A stretch of DNA of 64,000 nt from CAYWBU01 sp942491525 (GTDB lineage: Bacteria > Desulfobacterota > Desulfomonilia > UBA1062): positions 122,174-186,173 of the forward strand of contig CALOBW010000016.1 of NCBI GenBank assembly GCA_942491525.1, read 5' to 3'. A program made the translations under genes and the position numbers. This document shows, piece after piece, positions 17,523-25,548 of the stretch; within the stretch, counting starts at the first letter, position 1, and each line of letters opens with the position of its first letter. The notes below the pieces were generated by a model, which was not told the DNA's origin, made no database searches, and was given only the letters and a program-made list of their open reading frames with translations.

Positions 17523-17524
17523 GC
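17502..17524. repeat. Perfect palindrome carrying both convergent stop codons
   Basis: A 10-bp inverted repeat GCTCAGGGCA/TGCCCTGAGC with loop GCT. It holds the TGA of the TerB-like gene (17520-17522) and the TGA of the minus-strand gene (17504-17506), so both proteins end in nearly the same residues (GSLP and GKLP). No T-tract follows on either side, so it is not a standard terminator. Confidence 0.8.
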
Positions 17525-17743
17525 CTTGAGTTCGGCCTCGCGTCTGGCGCGGTCCCGGCGGCGCTCCTTGCAGAGGAAGAGCAGGGCGTCGGTGTTGGCC
17601 TTCAGCAGGTTGAAGATGTTCTCGTTGCTGGGCTCGAGCCGATCGTTTGTCAGCTCTTCAAGTTGATCGATGATCTTTTGCAGCGCGATATTGTGTTCGT
17701 CATGTTTCTGGGTAAAACGGATATCTTCGGCATCTTTGATCAT
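17504..17743 (-). CDS. Small charged helical protein
   Basis: A 79-residue protein, acidic at the N-terminus and strongly basic near the end (KERRRDRARREAELKAQGK). It is likely helical and possibly a coiled coil. No family is recognised. AGGAG lies about ten bases ahead of the ATG, which supports translation. It overlaps the convergent TerB-like gene by 19 bases and diverges from the AraC-type gene. Confidence 0.6.
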   Translation of the reverse strand: MIKDAEDIRFTQKHDEHNIALQKIIDQLEELTNDRLEPSNENIFNLLKANTDALLFLCKERRRDRARREAELKAQGKLP

Positions 17744-17819
17744 GATTCAAATCTCCTAATTTTGATAGGTTATATTTTATAGCAGTCATTGTTGACGGTC
17801 AATGCTTTAGGTGAAACAT

Positions 17820-18698
17820 ATGGATTTAAGCTTGAGTCAAATTAGTCAGATCAGGGCGCTTGTGGGCGAGATCAGTCAAGAGCAGCTCAGTGATGTGGAT
17901 GCCTTTGTCATTGATGATTTTGCCATCTTCCTGCCGGTAGTGGGGCCCTGCCGCTACTCAATCACGCCTGATCACAGCCATCCGGCCTATATGTTTATCA
18001 TCACCACCGGCGATAATACAGCCATTGCTCTGGCTGATGAGCGTATCGAGTGCGAATATGGCCGCCTCTATGCTTTCTCTCCGGGGATCGTTCATCATGA
18101 GGTCGTTGAGCAGGGCTTTGCGCGCTATATCGCCATTTTCATGGATCCCCAACTGTTTGAAGAGAGGCTCAGTCACTATGGCGCATCGCATGAGATGCGT
18201 TGCGCATCCCTTGACTGCCCGGCCGGTTTGCGCGACCTGGTTAATGATTTCATGCTTGAGTATGGCTCCGGCCTGCCGGGGCGCTCAGAGCTTTTGCAGT
18301 CGATCACAATCCGGATCGTGCATGAGCTGGCCCGCTGCTGTGCGGGGGTTGTGCCCAAGGGGCGGGCCCGAATCCAGACTCTGCAGATTGAGCGTACGGT
18401 AGACCATATTCAGCAAAACTATGCCGAACCCCTGACGGTTGAGGATCTGGCGGCTATGGCCGGTATGTCGCTCAGCAGTTTCAGGCGCCACTTCAAGGAG
18501 CAGCTGGGCCTGCCGCCCCAGGACTATATCCTGGATCTGCGCCTCAAAAAGGCTCAGCGTCATCTGGTCGCGACGGCCGAGAACATCACGGAGATCGCCT
18601 ATGCCTGCGGCTTCGGCAGCCATGCCCACTTTGCGGCTACCTTTAAGTCCCACTTCAATCTCTCACCCTCGGTTTACCGCAAGCTGCACCGTTTGTGA
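17820..18698 (+). CDS. AraC-family transcriptional regulator
   Basis: A 292-residue regulator. An N-terminal cupin-like ligand domain (about 1-170, including HPAYMFIITTGDN and FSPGIVHHEV) is followed by the paired helix-turn-helix DNA-binding domain: first helix pair in VEDLAAMAGMSLSSFRRHF, second in ITEIAYACGFGSHAHFAATF, ending in the typical FNLSPSVYRK. The ATG at 17820 is favoured because AGGTGA precedes it by five bases. A GTG at 17811 is an alternative. A short dyad TTGACGGTCAA (17792-17802) lies just upstream and may be its own operator. The ligand is unknown. Confidence 0.9.
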   Translation: MDLSLSQISQIRALVGEISQEQLSDVDAFVIDDFAIFLPVVGPCRYSITPDHSHPAYMFIITTGDNTAIALADERIECEYGRLYAFSPGIVHHEVVEQGFARYIAIFMDPQLFEERLSHYGASHEMRCASLDCPAGLRDLVNDFMLEYGSGLPGRSELLQSITIRIVHELARCCAGVVPKGRARIQTLQIERTVDHIQQNYAEPLTVEDLAAMAGMSLSSFRRHFKEQLGLPPQDYILDLRLKKAQRHLVATAENITEIAYACGFGSHAHFAATFKSHFNLSPSVYRKLHRL

Positions 18699-18785
18699 GC
18701 GATTTCCTATAGAGCTTGATCTGCATTTGAAAGCATTTAATCCTGCGTGGTGATAGGTTCGCTCAAACAACATGGAGGGTAAGCT

Positions 18786-19202
18786 ATGCAGAAACAGGAA
18801 ATCTATGACTTCATCAACTGTAATCAGGTGGCCCATCTGGCAACCACGGACGGCGACCAGCCGCGTGTGCGCGGCATGATGCTCTATTCGGCCGATGAGA
18901 GCGGCATCGTCTTTCATACCGGCCCAAGCAAGGAGCTCTACTCGCAGCTGCTGGCCAACCCGCAGGTTGAGCTCTGTTTGAATGACTGGGAGAATCAGCG
19001 GCAGATCCGTATCATGGGTCGCGTCGAGCTGGATGAAGATCTCGAGCTTAAAAAAAAGATCGTCAGTGAGCGCGACTTTTTGCAGCCCTGGATAGAGGAG
19101 CACGGCTACGGCCTGCTGGCCGTCTTCAGGGTCAGAGAGGCTAGGTCCTGCATCTGGACCATGCAGACCAACTTTGCGCCCAAGGAGTATATTGAGCTCT
19201 AG
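18786..19202 (+). CDS. Pyridoxamine 5'-phosphate oxidase-fold protein
   Basis: A 138-residue split-barrel flavin-binding type protein. The pattern HLATTDGDQPRVRGM near residue 17 and IVFHTGPSKELYSQL near 43 are hallmarks of this fold. The family includes FMN-dependent oxidoreductases and heme- or F420-binding relatives, so activity is not specified. It follows the AraC-type gene in the same direction with its own GGAGG site and may be a target of that regulator. Its stop interlocks by 4 nt (CTAG) with nth. Confidence 0.82.
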   Translation: MQKQEIYDFINCNQVAHLATTDGDQPRVRGMMLYSADESGIVFHTGPSKELYSQLLANPQVELCLNDWENQRQIRIMGRVELDEDLELKKKIVSERDFLQPWIEEHGYGLLAVFRVREARSCIWTMQTNFAPKEYIEL

Positions 19203-19858
19203 CGGCTCTGCTCGACACCTATCTGATTGCAGTAGTCAATAATTGGGCAGCGCGAGCAGTGGGGCGAGGTCGGCCGGCAGGTGTTCTGGCCGAAGGAGAC
19301 AAAGCGTGAGTTGATCGCTATCCAGAACTGCTGCGGCAGCTTCTCTCTAAGCGCCATCTCGGTCTGCAGGGGGTCCTTGGTTTCGAGATAGCCCAGTCGG
19401 TTGCAGATGCGGTGCACATGCACGTCCACGCAGATGGCCGGCAGATGGAAACCCACCGCCACCACCAGGTTGGCGGTCTTGCGGCCCACGCCGGGCAGCT
19501 CGCAGAGCTCCTCGACTGTTCTGGGCAGCAGGCCGCCAAACTTCTCATTGAGCACATCCGGCAGGTCGCTCAAGTATTTGGCCTTGTTCTTATAGAAGCC
19601 CACCGGGTAGATCAGATCACGGATTTCGGCTTCGCTCAGTCTTTTCAGATCAGCCGGGCCGTCGACCTCTTCAAAGAGCCGTCTGACCACGCTGGCCGTG
19701 GTCTCATCTTTGGTGCGCGCCGAGAGAATTGTCGCCACCAGGACCTTGAAAGGGTCCTTGGTCTGGGCCTCGATCAGGTCGACGATCGGGGTGGTGTTGG
19801 CCTCAAACTCGTTGTTGAGGGCGGCCATGATGGCCGCCATATCGATGTTCTTCGTCAT
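19199..19858 (-). CDS. nth: Endonuclease III, DNA base-excision repair
   Basis: A 219-residue bifunctional DNA glycosylase/AP lyase that removes oxidised pyrimidines. It has the helix-hairpin-helix LPGVGRKTAN containing the catalytic lysine, the catalytic aspartate in ICVDVHVHRICNRLG, and the C-terminal [4Fe-4S] ligand set CRPTSPHCSRCPIIDYC (C-x6-C-x2-C-x5-C). Its ATG overlaps the stop of the upstream nitroreductase gene by four bases (ATGA), so the two form a translationally coupled pair. Confidence 0.95.
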   Translation of the reverse strand: MTKNIDMAAIMAALNNEFEANTTPIVDLIEAQTKDPFKVLVATILSARTKDETTASVVRRLFEEVDGPADLKRLSEAEIRDLIYPVGFYKNKAKYLSDLPDVLNEKFGGLLPRTVEELCELPGVGRKTANLVVAVGFHLPAICVDVHVHRICNRLGYLETKDPLQTEMALREKLPQQFWIAINSRFVSFGQNTCRPTSPHCSRCPIIDYCNQIGVEQSR

Positions 19859-20754
19859 TTGGGGTAGCGCGGGGTGATCGGTTCGCGATAGGCCACCTGC
19901 TGGTACTGCTCGTCGGGCCAGCCGATGGCGATCACGGCGTAGCAGTTTTCGCCGTTTGCGGCGCCCAGGGAGTTGATGATCTTCTTGTCGCGCTTCATGG
20001 CCTCAACCGCAAAGCCGATCAGGCAGGTGCCGAGGCCTAAACTGTGGGCACCCAGCAGGATGTTCTGGGTGGCCAGCAGGGCATCTTCGGCCGGGCAGGC
20101 GCTGTTGGCGGATGCGCCGACGGCGATGGCGGCCGGGGCGCCGTGAAAGAGGCTGTCATGCTCTCTGGAGGTCCAGCCGGCGATGGCCTCAGCGGTCTTC
20201 TCGGCATAGGCTTCATAGTAGGTGCTGAGCGCGGGCTGGCCGATCAGCTTGAGCAGGTTGCGCAAAGGCGCGTTGTTGGCCATCTTGTTGAGCTTCTTGT
20301 AGAAGCCCATGACCTGGTCGCCGAAGGCCTCGACATCTTTGCGTTCGGGCAGAATGGTGAAGGTCCACTCCTGCCAGTTGGAACCGGAGGGGGCGGTGGT
20401 GCCGATCTTGACCAGATCTTCGAGCAGGGAGCGCTCGACCGGTTTGTCTTTGAAGTTGCGGCAGGAGCGGCGCGAACCCATCAGGCGCACCAGCTGGGCG
20501 GTGTCGCTTGTCCCGGGCTTGAGCCAGCTGTTGTCGGCTGCAAAATTTACAAATTCAAGCTGTTCCAATGTTGTAACCCGGATGGCGTCCACCGGGCAGA
20601 CCTCCTGGCAGTGGCCGCAGTTAAGCGACTCAGTGCCGGTAACGGCGGCCTTGCCGCCAACCATGGAGATGGTATCAGAGGGGCAGACCTTGACGCACAG
20701 GCCGCAGCCGGTGCAGATCTCCTGGTCGATTATGGTATTGACGTTGCGGTGCAT
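19855..20754 (-). CDS. Ferredoxin-nitroreductase fusion protein
   Basis: A 299-residue protein with two 4Fe-4S motifs at the N-terminus (CTGCGLCVKVC, then CGHCQEVCPVDAI) and a nitroreductase-type FMN domain after it (GSRRSCRNFKDKPV, TAPSGSNWQEWTF, and LGLGTCLIGF). Such fusions likely pass electrons from an internal ferredoxin to a flavin active site; the substrate is unknown. The start is placed at 20754 because GGAGG precedes it. A longer frame to 20880 would run into the divergent SDR gene. It is coupled to nth. Confidence 0.9.
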   Translation of the reverse strand: MHRNVNTIIDQEICTGCGLCVKVCPSDTISMVGGKAAVTGTESLNCGHCQEVCPVDAIRVTTLEQLEFVNFAADNSWLKPGTSDTAQLVRLMGSRRSCRNFKDKPVERSLLEDLVKIGTTAPSGSNWQEWTFTILPERKDVEAFGDQVMGFYKKLNKMANNAPLRNLLKLIGQPALSTYYEAYAEKTAEAIAGWTSREHDSLFHGAPAAIAVGASANSACPAEDALLATQNILLGAHSLGLGTCLIGFAVEAMKRDKKIINSLGAANGENCYAVIAIGWPDEQYQQVAYREPITPRYPK

Positions 20755-20839
20755 GATTCCTCCATTCAAACCTTTATCAAGCGGGCTTAATATGACATTT
20801 GTATAGGGGCGGCTCAATAAAAAAACCAGGGAGAGTGAT

Positions 20840-21595
20840 GTGGCTAAAAAAGTTTTTATCACGGGCGCCAGCTCGGGCATCGGACGGGCGCTGGCGCATG
20901 AGTTGGCTCTGCGGGGCTATGATCTGGGTTTGACGGCCCGGCGCTACGATGCCCTGGTGGGCCTGCGCGAAGCGATTGTTGCCGAAAACCCGGGGTGCAA
21001 TGTCAGCGTCAGGGAGCTGGATGTGCGTGACTTTGGTAGGATCTCAGCTGTGATGGCTGAGCTTGCCACGGAGCTGGGCGGGCTCGACATCGTGGTGGCC
21101 AATGCCGGCATCGGCCACGGCTATGCCGTGGGTGAATCGCCCTTGGCAGAGACTCGGGCGACTGTTGAGACCAATCTGCTGGGCGCCATGCTGACCGTTG
21201 AGGCCGCCGCGGAATCTTTTCTGAAACAGGGGCGCGGCCATATTGTGGGGATCTCCTCCCTGATGGCTCAGCGCGGCTTGCCGGGCAATGCGGTCTACTG
21301 CTCGTCCAAAGCCGGCTTTTCGACCTATATGGAGGCTGCCGCCGCCGAGCTGACTGGTCGCGGTATCAAGGTCACCCTGCTGGAGCCCGGTTTCATCGAT
21401 ACGCCGATCAATGCCCATCTGAAGTTCAAGCCCTTCGCAGTCACGCCCCGCCGGGGTGCGCAGATGATGGCGGATATGATCGAGGGTGGCGTCAGGCGCT
21501 CGGCAGTGCCGGCCTGGCCCTGGAATCTGGCGGGTTTTGTGGCGCGCCGCCTGCCGTTTGGTCTGCTGGCCAGGGCCGGAAAGTTAAAATACTAG
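20840..21595 (+). CDS. Short-chain dehydrogenase/reductase
   Basis: A 251-residue classical SDR: nucleotide loop TGASSGIG, NAG motif in VVANAGIGHG, and the catalytic YxxxK in VYCSSKAGF, with a serine in GISSL. It should use NAD(P)H to reduce a carbonyl or the reverse. The GTG start is supported by AGGGAGAG seven bases ahead. The C-terminus ends with a short hydrophobic/basic tail that could touch the membrane. It is divergent from the nitroreductase and interlocks by 4 nt with yhbY. Confidence 0.9.
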   Translation: MAKKVFITGASSGIGRALAHELALRGYDLGLTARRYDALVGLREAIVAENPGCNVSVRELDVRDFGRISAVMAELATELGGLDIVVANAGIGHGYAVGESPLAETRATVETNLLGAMLTVEAAAESFLKQGRGHIVGISSLMAQRGLPGNAVYCSSKAGFSTYMEAAAAELTGRGIKVTLLEPGFIDTPINAHLKFKPFAVTPRRGAQMMADMIEGGVRRSAVPAWPWNLAGFVARRLPFGLLARAGKLKY

Positions 21596-21891
21596 GGCAG
21601 CTTGATCTTGCGCTTATCTTCGTTCTTGTGCTCGCGGTAGAGAATGGCGATGTTGCCGATCATGCCGGCCAGCTGGGCTGAGCACTTCTTGGCGATCTCG
21701 TCGGTGAGCTCTTTGCGCTCACCCTTGAACTCCACAAACTTAACCTTGATCAGCTCGTGGGCATTGAGGGCTTCATCGACTGAGCTGATCAGCTCGTCGG
21801 TAATTCCCTTCTGGCCGACCTGAATGACCGGTTTGAGGCTGTGGGCCAGGCCCCGCAGATATTTGCGCTGTGTGCTGTTTATCTCTGACAT
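21592..21891 (-). CDS. yhbY: YhbY/CRM-domain RNA-binding protein
   Basis: A 99-residue single CRM domain protein associated with 50S ribosome assembly in relatives. Visible are the N-terminal QRKYLRGLAHSLKPVIQVGQ stretch, the GQKG loop and the IKVKF strand. AAGGAG precedes the ATG. The gene converges on the SDR with a 4-nt stop overlap (CTAG). Confidence 0.92.
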   Translation of the reverse strand: MSEINSTQRKYLRGLAHSLKPVIQVGQKGITDELISSVDEALNAHELIKVKFVEFKGERKELTDEIAKKCSAQLAGMIGNIAILYREHKNEDKRKIKLP

Positions 21892-21956
21892 TGTCTACTC
21901 CTTATAAGCTGGCTGGCTATAGCATATAAGGTGTTATAGCGCAAAGAATTAAAGCG

Positions 21957-21984
21957 GCCACCCTCAACTTGCCGAGAGGGTGGC
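21957..21984 (-). terminator. Probable terminator of the PaaK-like pair
   Basis: A 9-bp stem GCCACCCTC/GAGGGTGGC spans the stop codon of the PaaK-like gene. On the minus strand it is followed by a T-rich run (CGCTTTAATTCTTT). The T-tract is imperfect. Confidence 0.5.
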
Positions 21985-23334
21985 GATTTTCTGGGAACGT
22001 TCCCTGCCGACCAGCGACATCACCAGCGGGGTGGGGATGCCGGCGTTGTCGGTGCGCGGCAGGCTCTTGACCTCGATGACCTCCAGGTTGACCTGTTCGC
22101 CGAACATCTGGCTGTACTCATGTCTGGTCAGGGCCAGCAGGTCGTCAATAGCCTCTTCGCCGTTTCTGACCATGCTGATGGTGATCTCATCCAGCTCATG
22201 CTGCACGATCTGGTAGCGCGCGATGCGGCCGTCAAAGTGCCTGCGCATCAATTTTTCCATCGGGATGGTCATGGTGAAGGCGTGATAGATACGCCCGTCG
22301 GGCAGGTGGACCGAATCGACCACGCGGCCCTGGATCGGCCCGAGGGTCGGGGTGTGCAGGCCGCAGCGGCAGGGCTCGGCCTGGATGCAGCTGAGGTCGG
22401 AACAGCCCGAGTAGCGGATGATGGGCGTGCCGTTGCCGCCGTCGTGGCAGGTCATCAGGATGTGGCCGTTCTGGCCGGCGGGCAGCAGCTGGCCCTTTTC
22501 GTCAACCACCTCGATGGTGACCGAGTCGGCTTTGACGTGCATGTTCTGCTCTTCGCACTCCCAGCCGATGAAGCTGCCCTCGGTCGAGGCGTAGATGCTG
22601 TAGCAGGGGCAGCCGAAGGCCTTCTCGATCAGCTCGCGGGTGTAGTTGTCGAGCATCTCGCCGGTGACGGCGATCTTCTTGGGTTGGATCGAGGCGCCCA
22701 GCCCCTTCAGCTTTAGGTTGGCCAGTTCGCGTACGATGCCGGTGTAGGAGAGGATGTAGTCGGGGTTGAAAACCTCAACCTTGTGGATCATGTTGCGGAT
22801 GTCCTGCTCGACGGTCATCATGCGGAAGCGCGAGCGTACGATCTTGAGGTGGTTCTCGATGGTGCTCTCGATGTTGTCATCCGAGAGGTTGTCGATGATG
22901 ATGGCGGTCTTGGGGAAGCCCAGCTTGTGCTGGCGGATGCCCTGGAAGAGGGCGGCCAGAAAGTGGGTCAGGAAACCGTAGTCCTTGTAGACCTGGATCG
23001 GCTTGCCGGTTGAACCGGAGGTGCCCATCAGATAGGCGTTACTGCGTTCCAGGCTGGTCGGGATGGCGCTCTCGAAGTTGTCGATCAGCTCCTGCTTGGT
23101 GACGATCGGCAGCTTGTGCAGGTCGGCCACGCCGCGAATCTCTTCGGGCCGTACGCCGTGGGCATCATATTTCCGGCGGTAGAAGTCGGTCTCGTAGTAG
23201 GCCTTGTAGACTGCCCGGCGCAGGTTGGCATCCCGCATCTCGGCATAGGCATTCTGATCGCCGAAAAGGTGTTTGTAGAGGCGTACGCTGTCCCTGACGG
23301 CCCCGGAGAGGCCCCTGATCTTGGCAAGATTCAT
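21964..23334 (-). CDS. PaaK/CapK-like adenylating enzyme (copy 1)
   Basis: A 456-residue member of the phenylacetate-CoA ligase-like branch of the ANL superfamily, which activates a carboxylic acid as an acyl-AMP. The phosphate-binding loop MGTSGSTGKPIQV, the YASTEGSF motif and the CHDGGNGTPIIRYSGCSD segment are present. Several cysteines surround RCGLHTPTLGPIQGR, as in the ligase family. The acid substrate cannot be named. It is the second gene of a tandem pair with the paralogue at 23357, and a hairpin ending its reading frame looks like the operon terminator. Confidence 0.85.
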   Translation of the reverse strand: MNLAKIRGLSGAVRDSVRLYKHLFGDQNAYAEMRDANLRRAVYKAYYETDFYRRKYDAHGVRPEEIRGVADLHKLPIVTKQELIDNFESAIPTSLERSNAYLMGTSGSTGKPIQVYKDYGFLTHFLAALFQGIRQHKLGFPKTAIIIDNLSDDNIESTIENHLKIVRSRFRMMTVEQDIRNMIHKVEVFNPDYILSYTGIVRELANLKLKGLGASIQPKKIAVTGEMLDNYTRELIEKAFGCPCYSIYASTEGSFIGWECEEQNMHVKADSVTIEVVDEKGQLLPAGQNGHILMTCHDGGNGTPIIRYSGCSDLSCIQAEPCRCGLHTPTLGPIQGRVVDSVHLPDGRIYHAFTMTIPMEKLMRRHFDGRIARYQIVQHELDEITISMVRNGEEAIDDLLALTRHEYSQMFGEQVNLEVIEVKSLPRTDNAGIPTPLVMSLVGRERSQKIATLSAS

Positions 23335-23356
23335 ATTAGGCTCCTTAATAAATAAA

Positions 23357-24769
23357 TTACATTCCTGCTATGCCGGCTTTGTCATCTGCCTGCTGAAACA
23401 GGGTTTTGATGGTGGCGGATTTCTCCTTGCCGATCATGGACTGCACCAGGGGGATCGGGGTGCCGGCATTGTCGGTGCGCGGCAGGGTGTTGACCTCCTG
23501 AACGATCAGTTTGACCTGCTCCCCGAGCAGTTTCTGGTACTCGGCCGCAATCATATCAATGGTTTGATTCAGCGGCTTGTCGCCGGCAACCTCTTTGTTG
23601 CGCACCAGACTGATCGAGATATGCTCCAGGTCGTGCTGGACGATCTGGTACTGGGCAATATGGTCATTGAAGTGTTCGCGCTGCAGCTTCTCCATGGGGA
23701 TTGTCATGTAGAAGGCGTGGTAGATGCGGCCGTCCGGCAGATGGATGGAGTCAACCACGCGGCCGTGGATCTGGCCCAGAATCTGGGTGTTGACGCCGCA
23801 GCTGCAGGGCTTGCTTTCCAGATGACTGATGTCGGAGCAGCCCGAGTAACGGATGATGGGTGTGCCGCGCCCGCCGTCGTGGCAGGTCATCAGGATATGA
23901 CCGTCCTGACCGGGTGGAACCACATGGCCCTCGGCATCAACGATTTCAAGGGTGATGTCCTCGGCCTTGATGTGCATCTTCTTGTGTTCGCACTCCCAGG
24001 CGATGAAACCGCCTTCGGTGGCGGCGTAGAAGTTGTAGCAGGGGCAGCCGAAGGCCTCCTCGATGTGCTGGCGGGTGTAGGCGTCCAGCATCTCGCCGCC
24101 GACGCAGACCTTCTTGAGTCTGAACTTGATGCCGGGGGTGTTTTTGACCACGGTGGCGATCTCGCGCAGGATACCGGTGTAGGTCATGATGTAGTCGGGG
24201 TTGAAGCGCTGCAGCTCCTTGATCATGTCCAGCAGATCCTGCTGGACCGTCATGACCTTGAAGTAACCCATGCCGATCTTCATGTAGGTCTCCAGGGTGC
24301 TCTCAAAGTTGTCGGCCGAGAGGTTGTCCATGATGAAGCAGACCTTGGGGATACCGAGCCTGTGCATGCGGATTCCCTGCAGTGAAGAAGAGACGAACTG
24401 GCTGATGAAGTTGTAATCCTTGTAGATCTGGATCGGCCGGCCGGTTGAGCCGGAGGTGCCCATCAGGTAGGCGTTCTCGCGGTCCAGTGACCTGGGAATG
24501 GCGTCTTCAAAGTTGTCGATCAGCTCCTCTTTGGTGACAATCGGCAGTTTGTGCAGGTCGGCTATGGTGCTGATCTCTTCAGGCTTAACTCCGTGCTCAT
24601 CATACTTGCGCCGGTAGAAGTCGGTTTCATAGTAGGCGGTCATGACTGTTCTGCGCAGGCGTTTGTCCCTGAAGGCAGCATACTTGCGTGAATCTTTGAA
24701 GATGTGGCCGTGCTGCATGAATCCATCGGAAAATGCGTTGACAATACCGCAAGCCTTTTTCAGGTTCAT
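23357..24769 (-). CDS. PaaK/CapK-like adenylating enzyme (copy 2)
   Basis: A 470-residue paralogue of the next gene on the strand, similar from end to end: MGTSGSTGRPIQI loop, YAATEGGFIAWEC, CHDGGRGTPIIRYSGCSD and CSCGVNTQILGQIHGR. Both retain an unusual N-terminal tag of about 30 residues before YYETDFYRRKYD. The 22-base gap to copy 1 indicates one operon. GGAGGAG precedes the ATG, and a TTGACA promoter candidate lies upstream. Tandem retention suggests two related acid substrates or a heteromer, which is inference. Confidence 0.85.
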   Translation of the reverse strand: MNLKKACGIVNAFSDGFMQHGHIFKDSRKYAAFRDKRLRRTVMTAYYETDFYRRKYDEHGVKPEEISTIADLHKLPIVTKEELIDNFEDAIPRSLDRENAYLMGTSGSTGRPIQIYKDYNFISQFVSSSLQGIRMHRLGIPKVCFIMDNLSADNFESTLETYMKIGMGYFKVMTVQQDLLDMIKELQRFNPDYIMTYTGILREIATVVKNTPGIKFRLKKVCVGGEMLDAYTRQHIEEAFGCPCYNFYAATEGGFIAWECEHKKMHIKAEDITLEIVDAEGHVVPPGQDGHILMTCHDGGRGTPIIRYSGCSDISHLESKPCSCGVNTQILGQIHGRVVDSIHLPDGRIYHAFYMTIPMEKLQREHFNDHIAQYQIVQHDLEHISISLVRNKEVAGDKPLNQTIDMIAAEYQKLLGEQVKLIVQEVNTLPRTDNAGTPIPLVQSMIGKEKSATIKTLFQQADDKAGIAGM

Positions 24770-24821
24770 AGGTGTCTCCTCCGTGATGAAAAATGTGATG
24801 GATCTGCTTCGTAAGAAAGAA

Positions 24822-24852
24822 ATAATAGCATATACACAAACCCCCGTGTCAA
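24822..24852 (-). promoter_or_regulatory. Candidate sigma-70 promoter of the PaaK-like pair
   Basis: On the minus strand TTGACA (24847-24852) is followed after 19 bases by TATTAT (24822-24827), with an extended -10 TG-C directly before it. Spacing is longer than ideal. It lies about 50 bases ahead of the PaaK-like start at 24769. Confidence 0.45.
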
Positions 24853-24975
24853 GTAGATAATATATTTATTAGAATCTATTTATCGGCGGTTCGTTAAATA
24901 AATTAAACAGTTTCGTGCTGAGAAATATATTTCCCATAAGTTAGTTTGCGGCAACTTAACTTGGCGGGGGACGGT

Positions 24976-25371
24976 TCAGTTGAAATATCTGAACTGCACC
25001 GTATTGTGCTGCATCCAGTGGTCGAAGCGTTTGCGCAGGAAGCGCTTGAAGTAGAAGCGGGTGAAGGGCAGTAGAATCAGTAGCCCCAGGATATCGGTGA
25101 TAAATCCGGGGGTCAGCAGCACCACGCCGGCCATCAGGATCAGCACGGCGTCAATCAGCTCTTCGGCCGGCATGCGCCCCTCCACTAGTGAGGTTCTTAC
25201 CCTGAGCATGGTCTGGGCTCCCTGCATTTTTGCGAGCGTTGCGCCTACCAGGCCGGTAAGGATGATCAGGGCCAGGGTGTTGATGGAGCCGATTACCGAG
25301 CCGACTTCGATCAGCAGGTAGAGTTCTGTGATTGAGGTCAGGGTGAAGGCCAGGAATAACCAGAATATCAT
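24976..25371 (-). CDS. fxsA: FxsA-family membrane protein
   Basis: A 131-residue inner-membrane protein with about three hydrophobic segments and the family signature: an N-terminal ITELYLLIEVG, the ARLGKM-like GATLAKMQGAQTML stretch, and VLLTPGFITDILGLLLL-type sequence near residue 85. E. coli FxsA modulates phage exclusion; its normal role is unclear. GGAGAC precedes the ATG. It is divergent from pgm, with an inverted repeat (GGCGCT/AGCGCC at 25409-25428) between them. Confidence 0.85.
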   Translation of the reverse strand: MIFWLFLAFTLTSITELYLLIEVGSVIGSINTLALIILTGLVGATLAKMQGAQTMLRVRTSLVEGRMPAEELIDAVLILMAGVVLLTPGFITDILGLLILLPFTRFYFKRFLRKRFDHWMQHNTVQFRYFN

Positions 25372-25437
25372 TTTAGTCTCCTTTGTTGAAAATGAAGGTA
25401 GGTCTTGTGGCGCTATATTTCAAGCGCCTTTTATGCC

Positions 25438-25466
25438 TTGACAGGAAATTTGCTTTCGGGGATACC
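25438..25466 (+). promoter_or_regulatory. Candidate sigma-70 promoter of pgm
   Basis: A perfect -35 hexamer TTGACA (25438-25443) is followed after 17 bases by GATACC (25461-25466), a weak -10. It lies about 80 bases ahead of the pgm GTG. A TATACT at 25485 is an alternative -10 without a matching -35. Confidence 0.4.
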
Positions 25467-25548
25467 CAGAGGTTAAAAAACGTTTATACTATAAAGATCC
25501 AATATCTTTAATGGATATCATTAATCAGCCCTTTAGAGGAGGCAAATA

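Noticed and set aside
20755..20880. A longer N-terminus for the ferredoxin-nitroreductase
   Set aside because: It would overlap the divergent SDR gene, has no ribosome binding site, and the first ferredoxin motif already begins near the chosen ATG.
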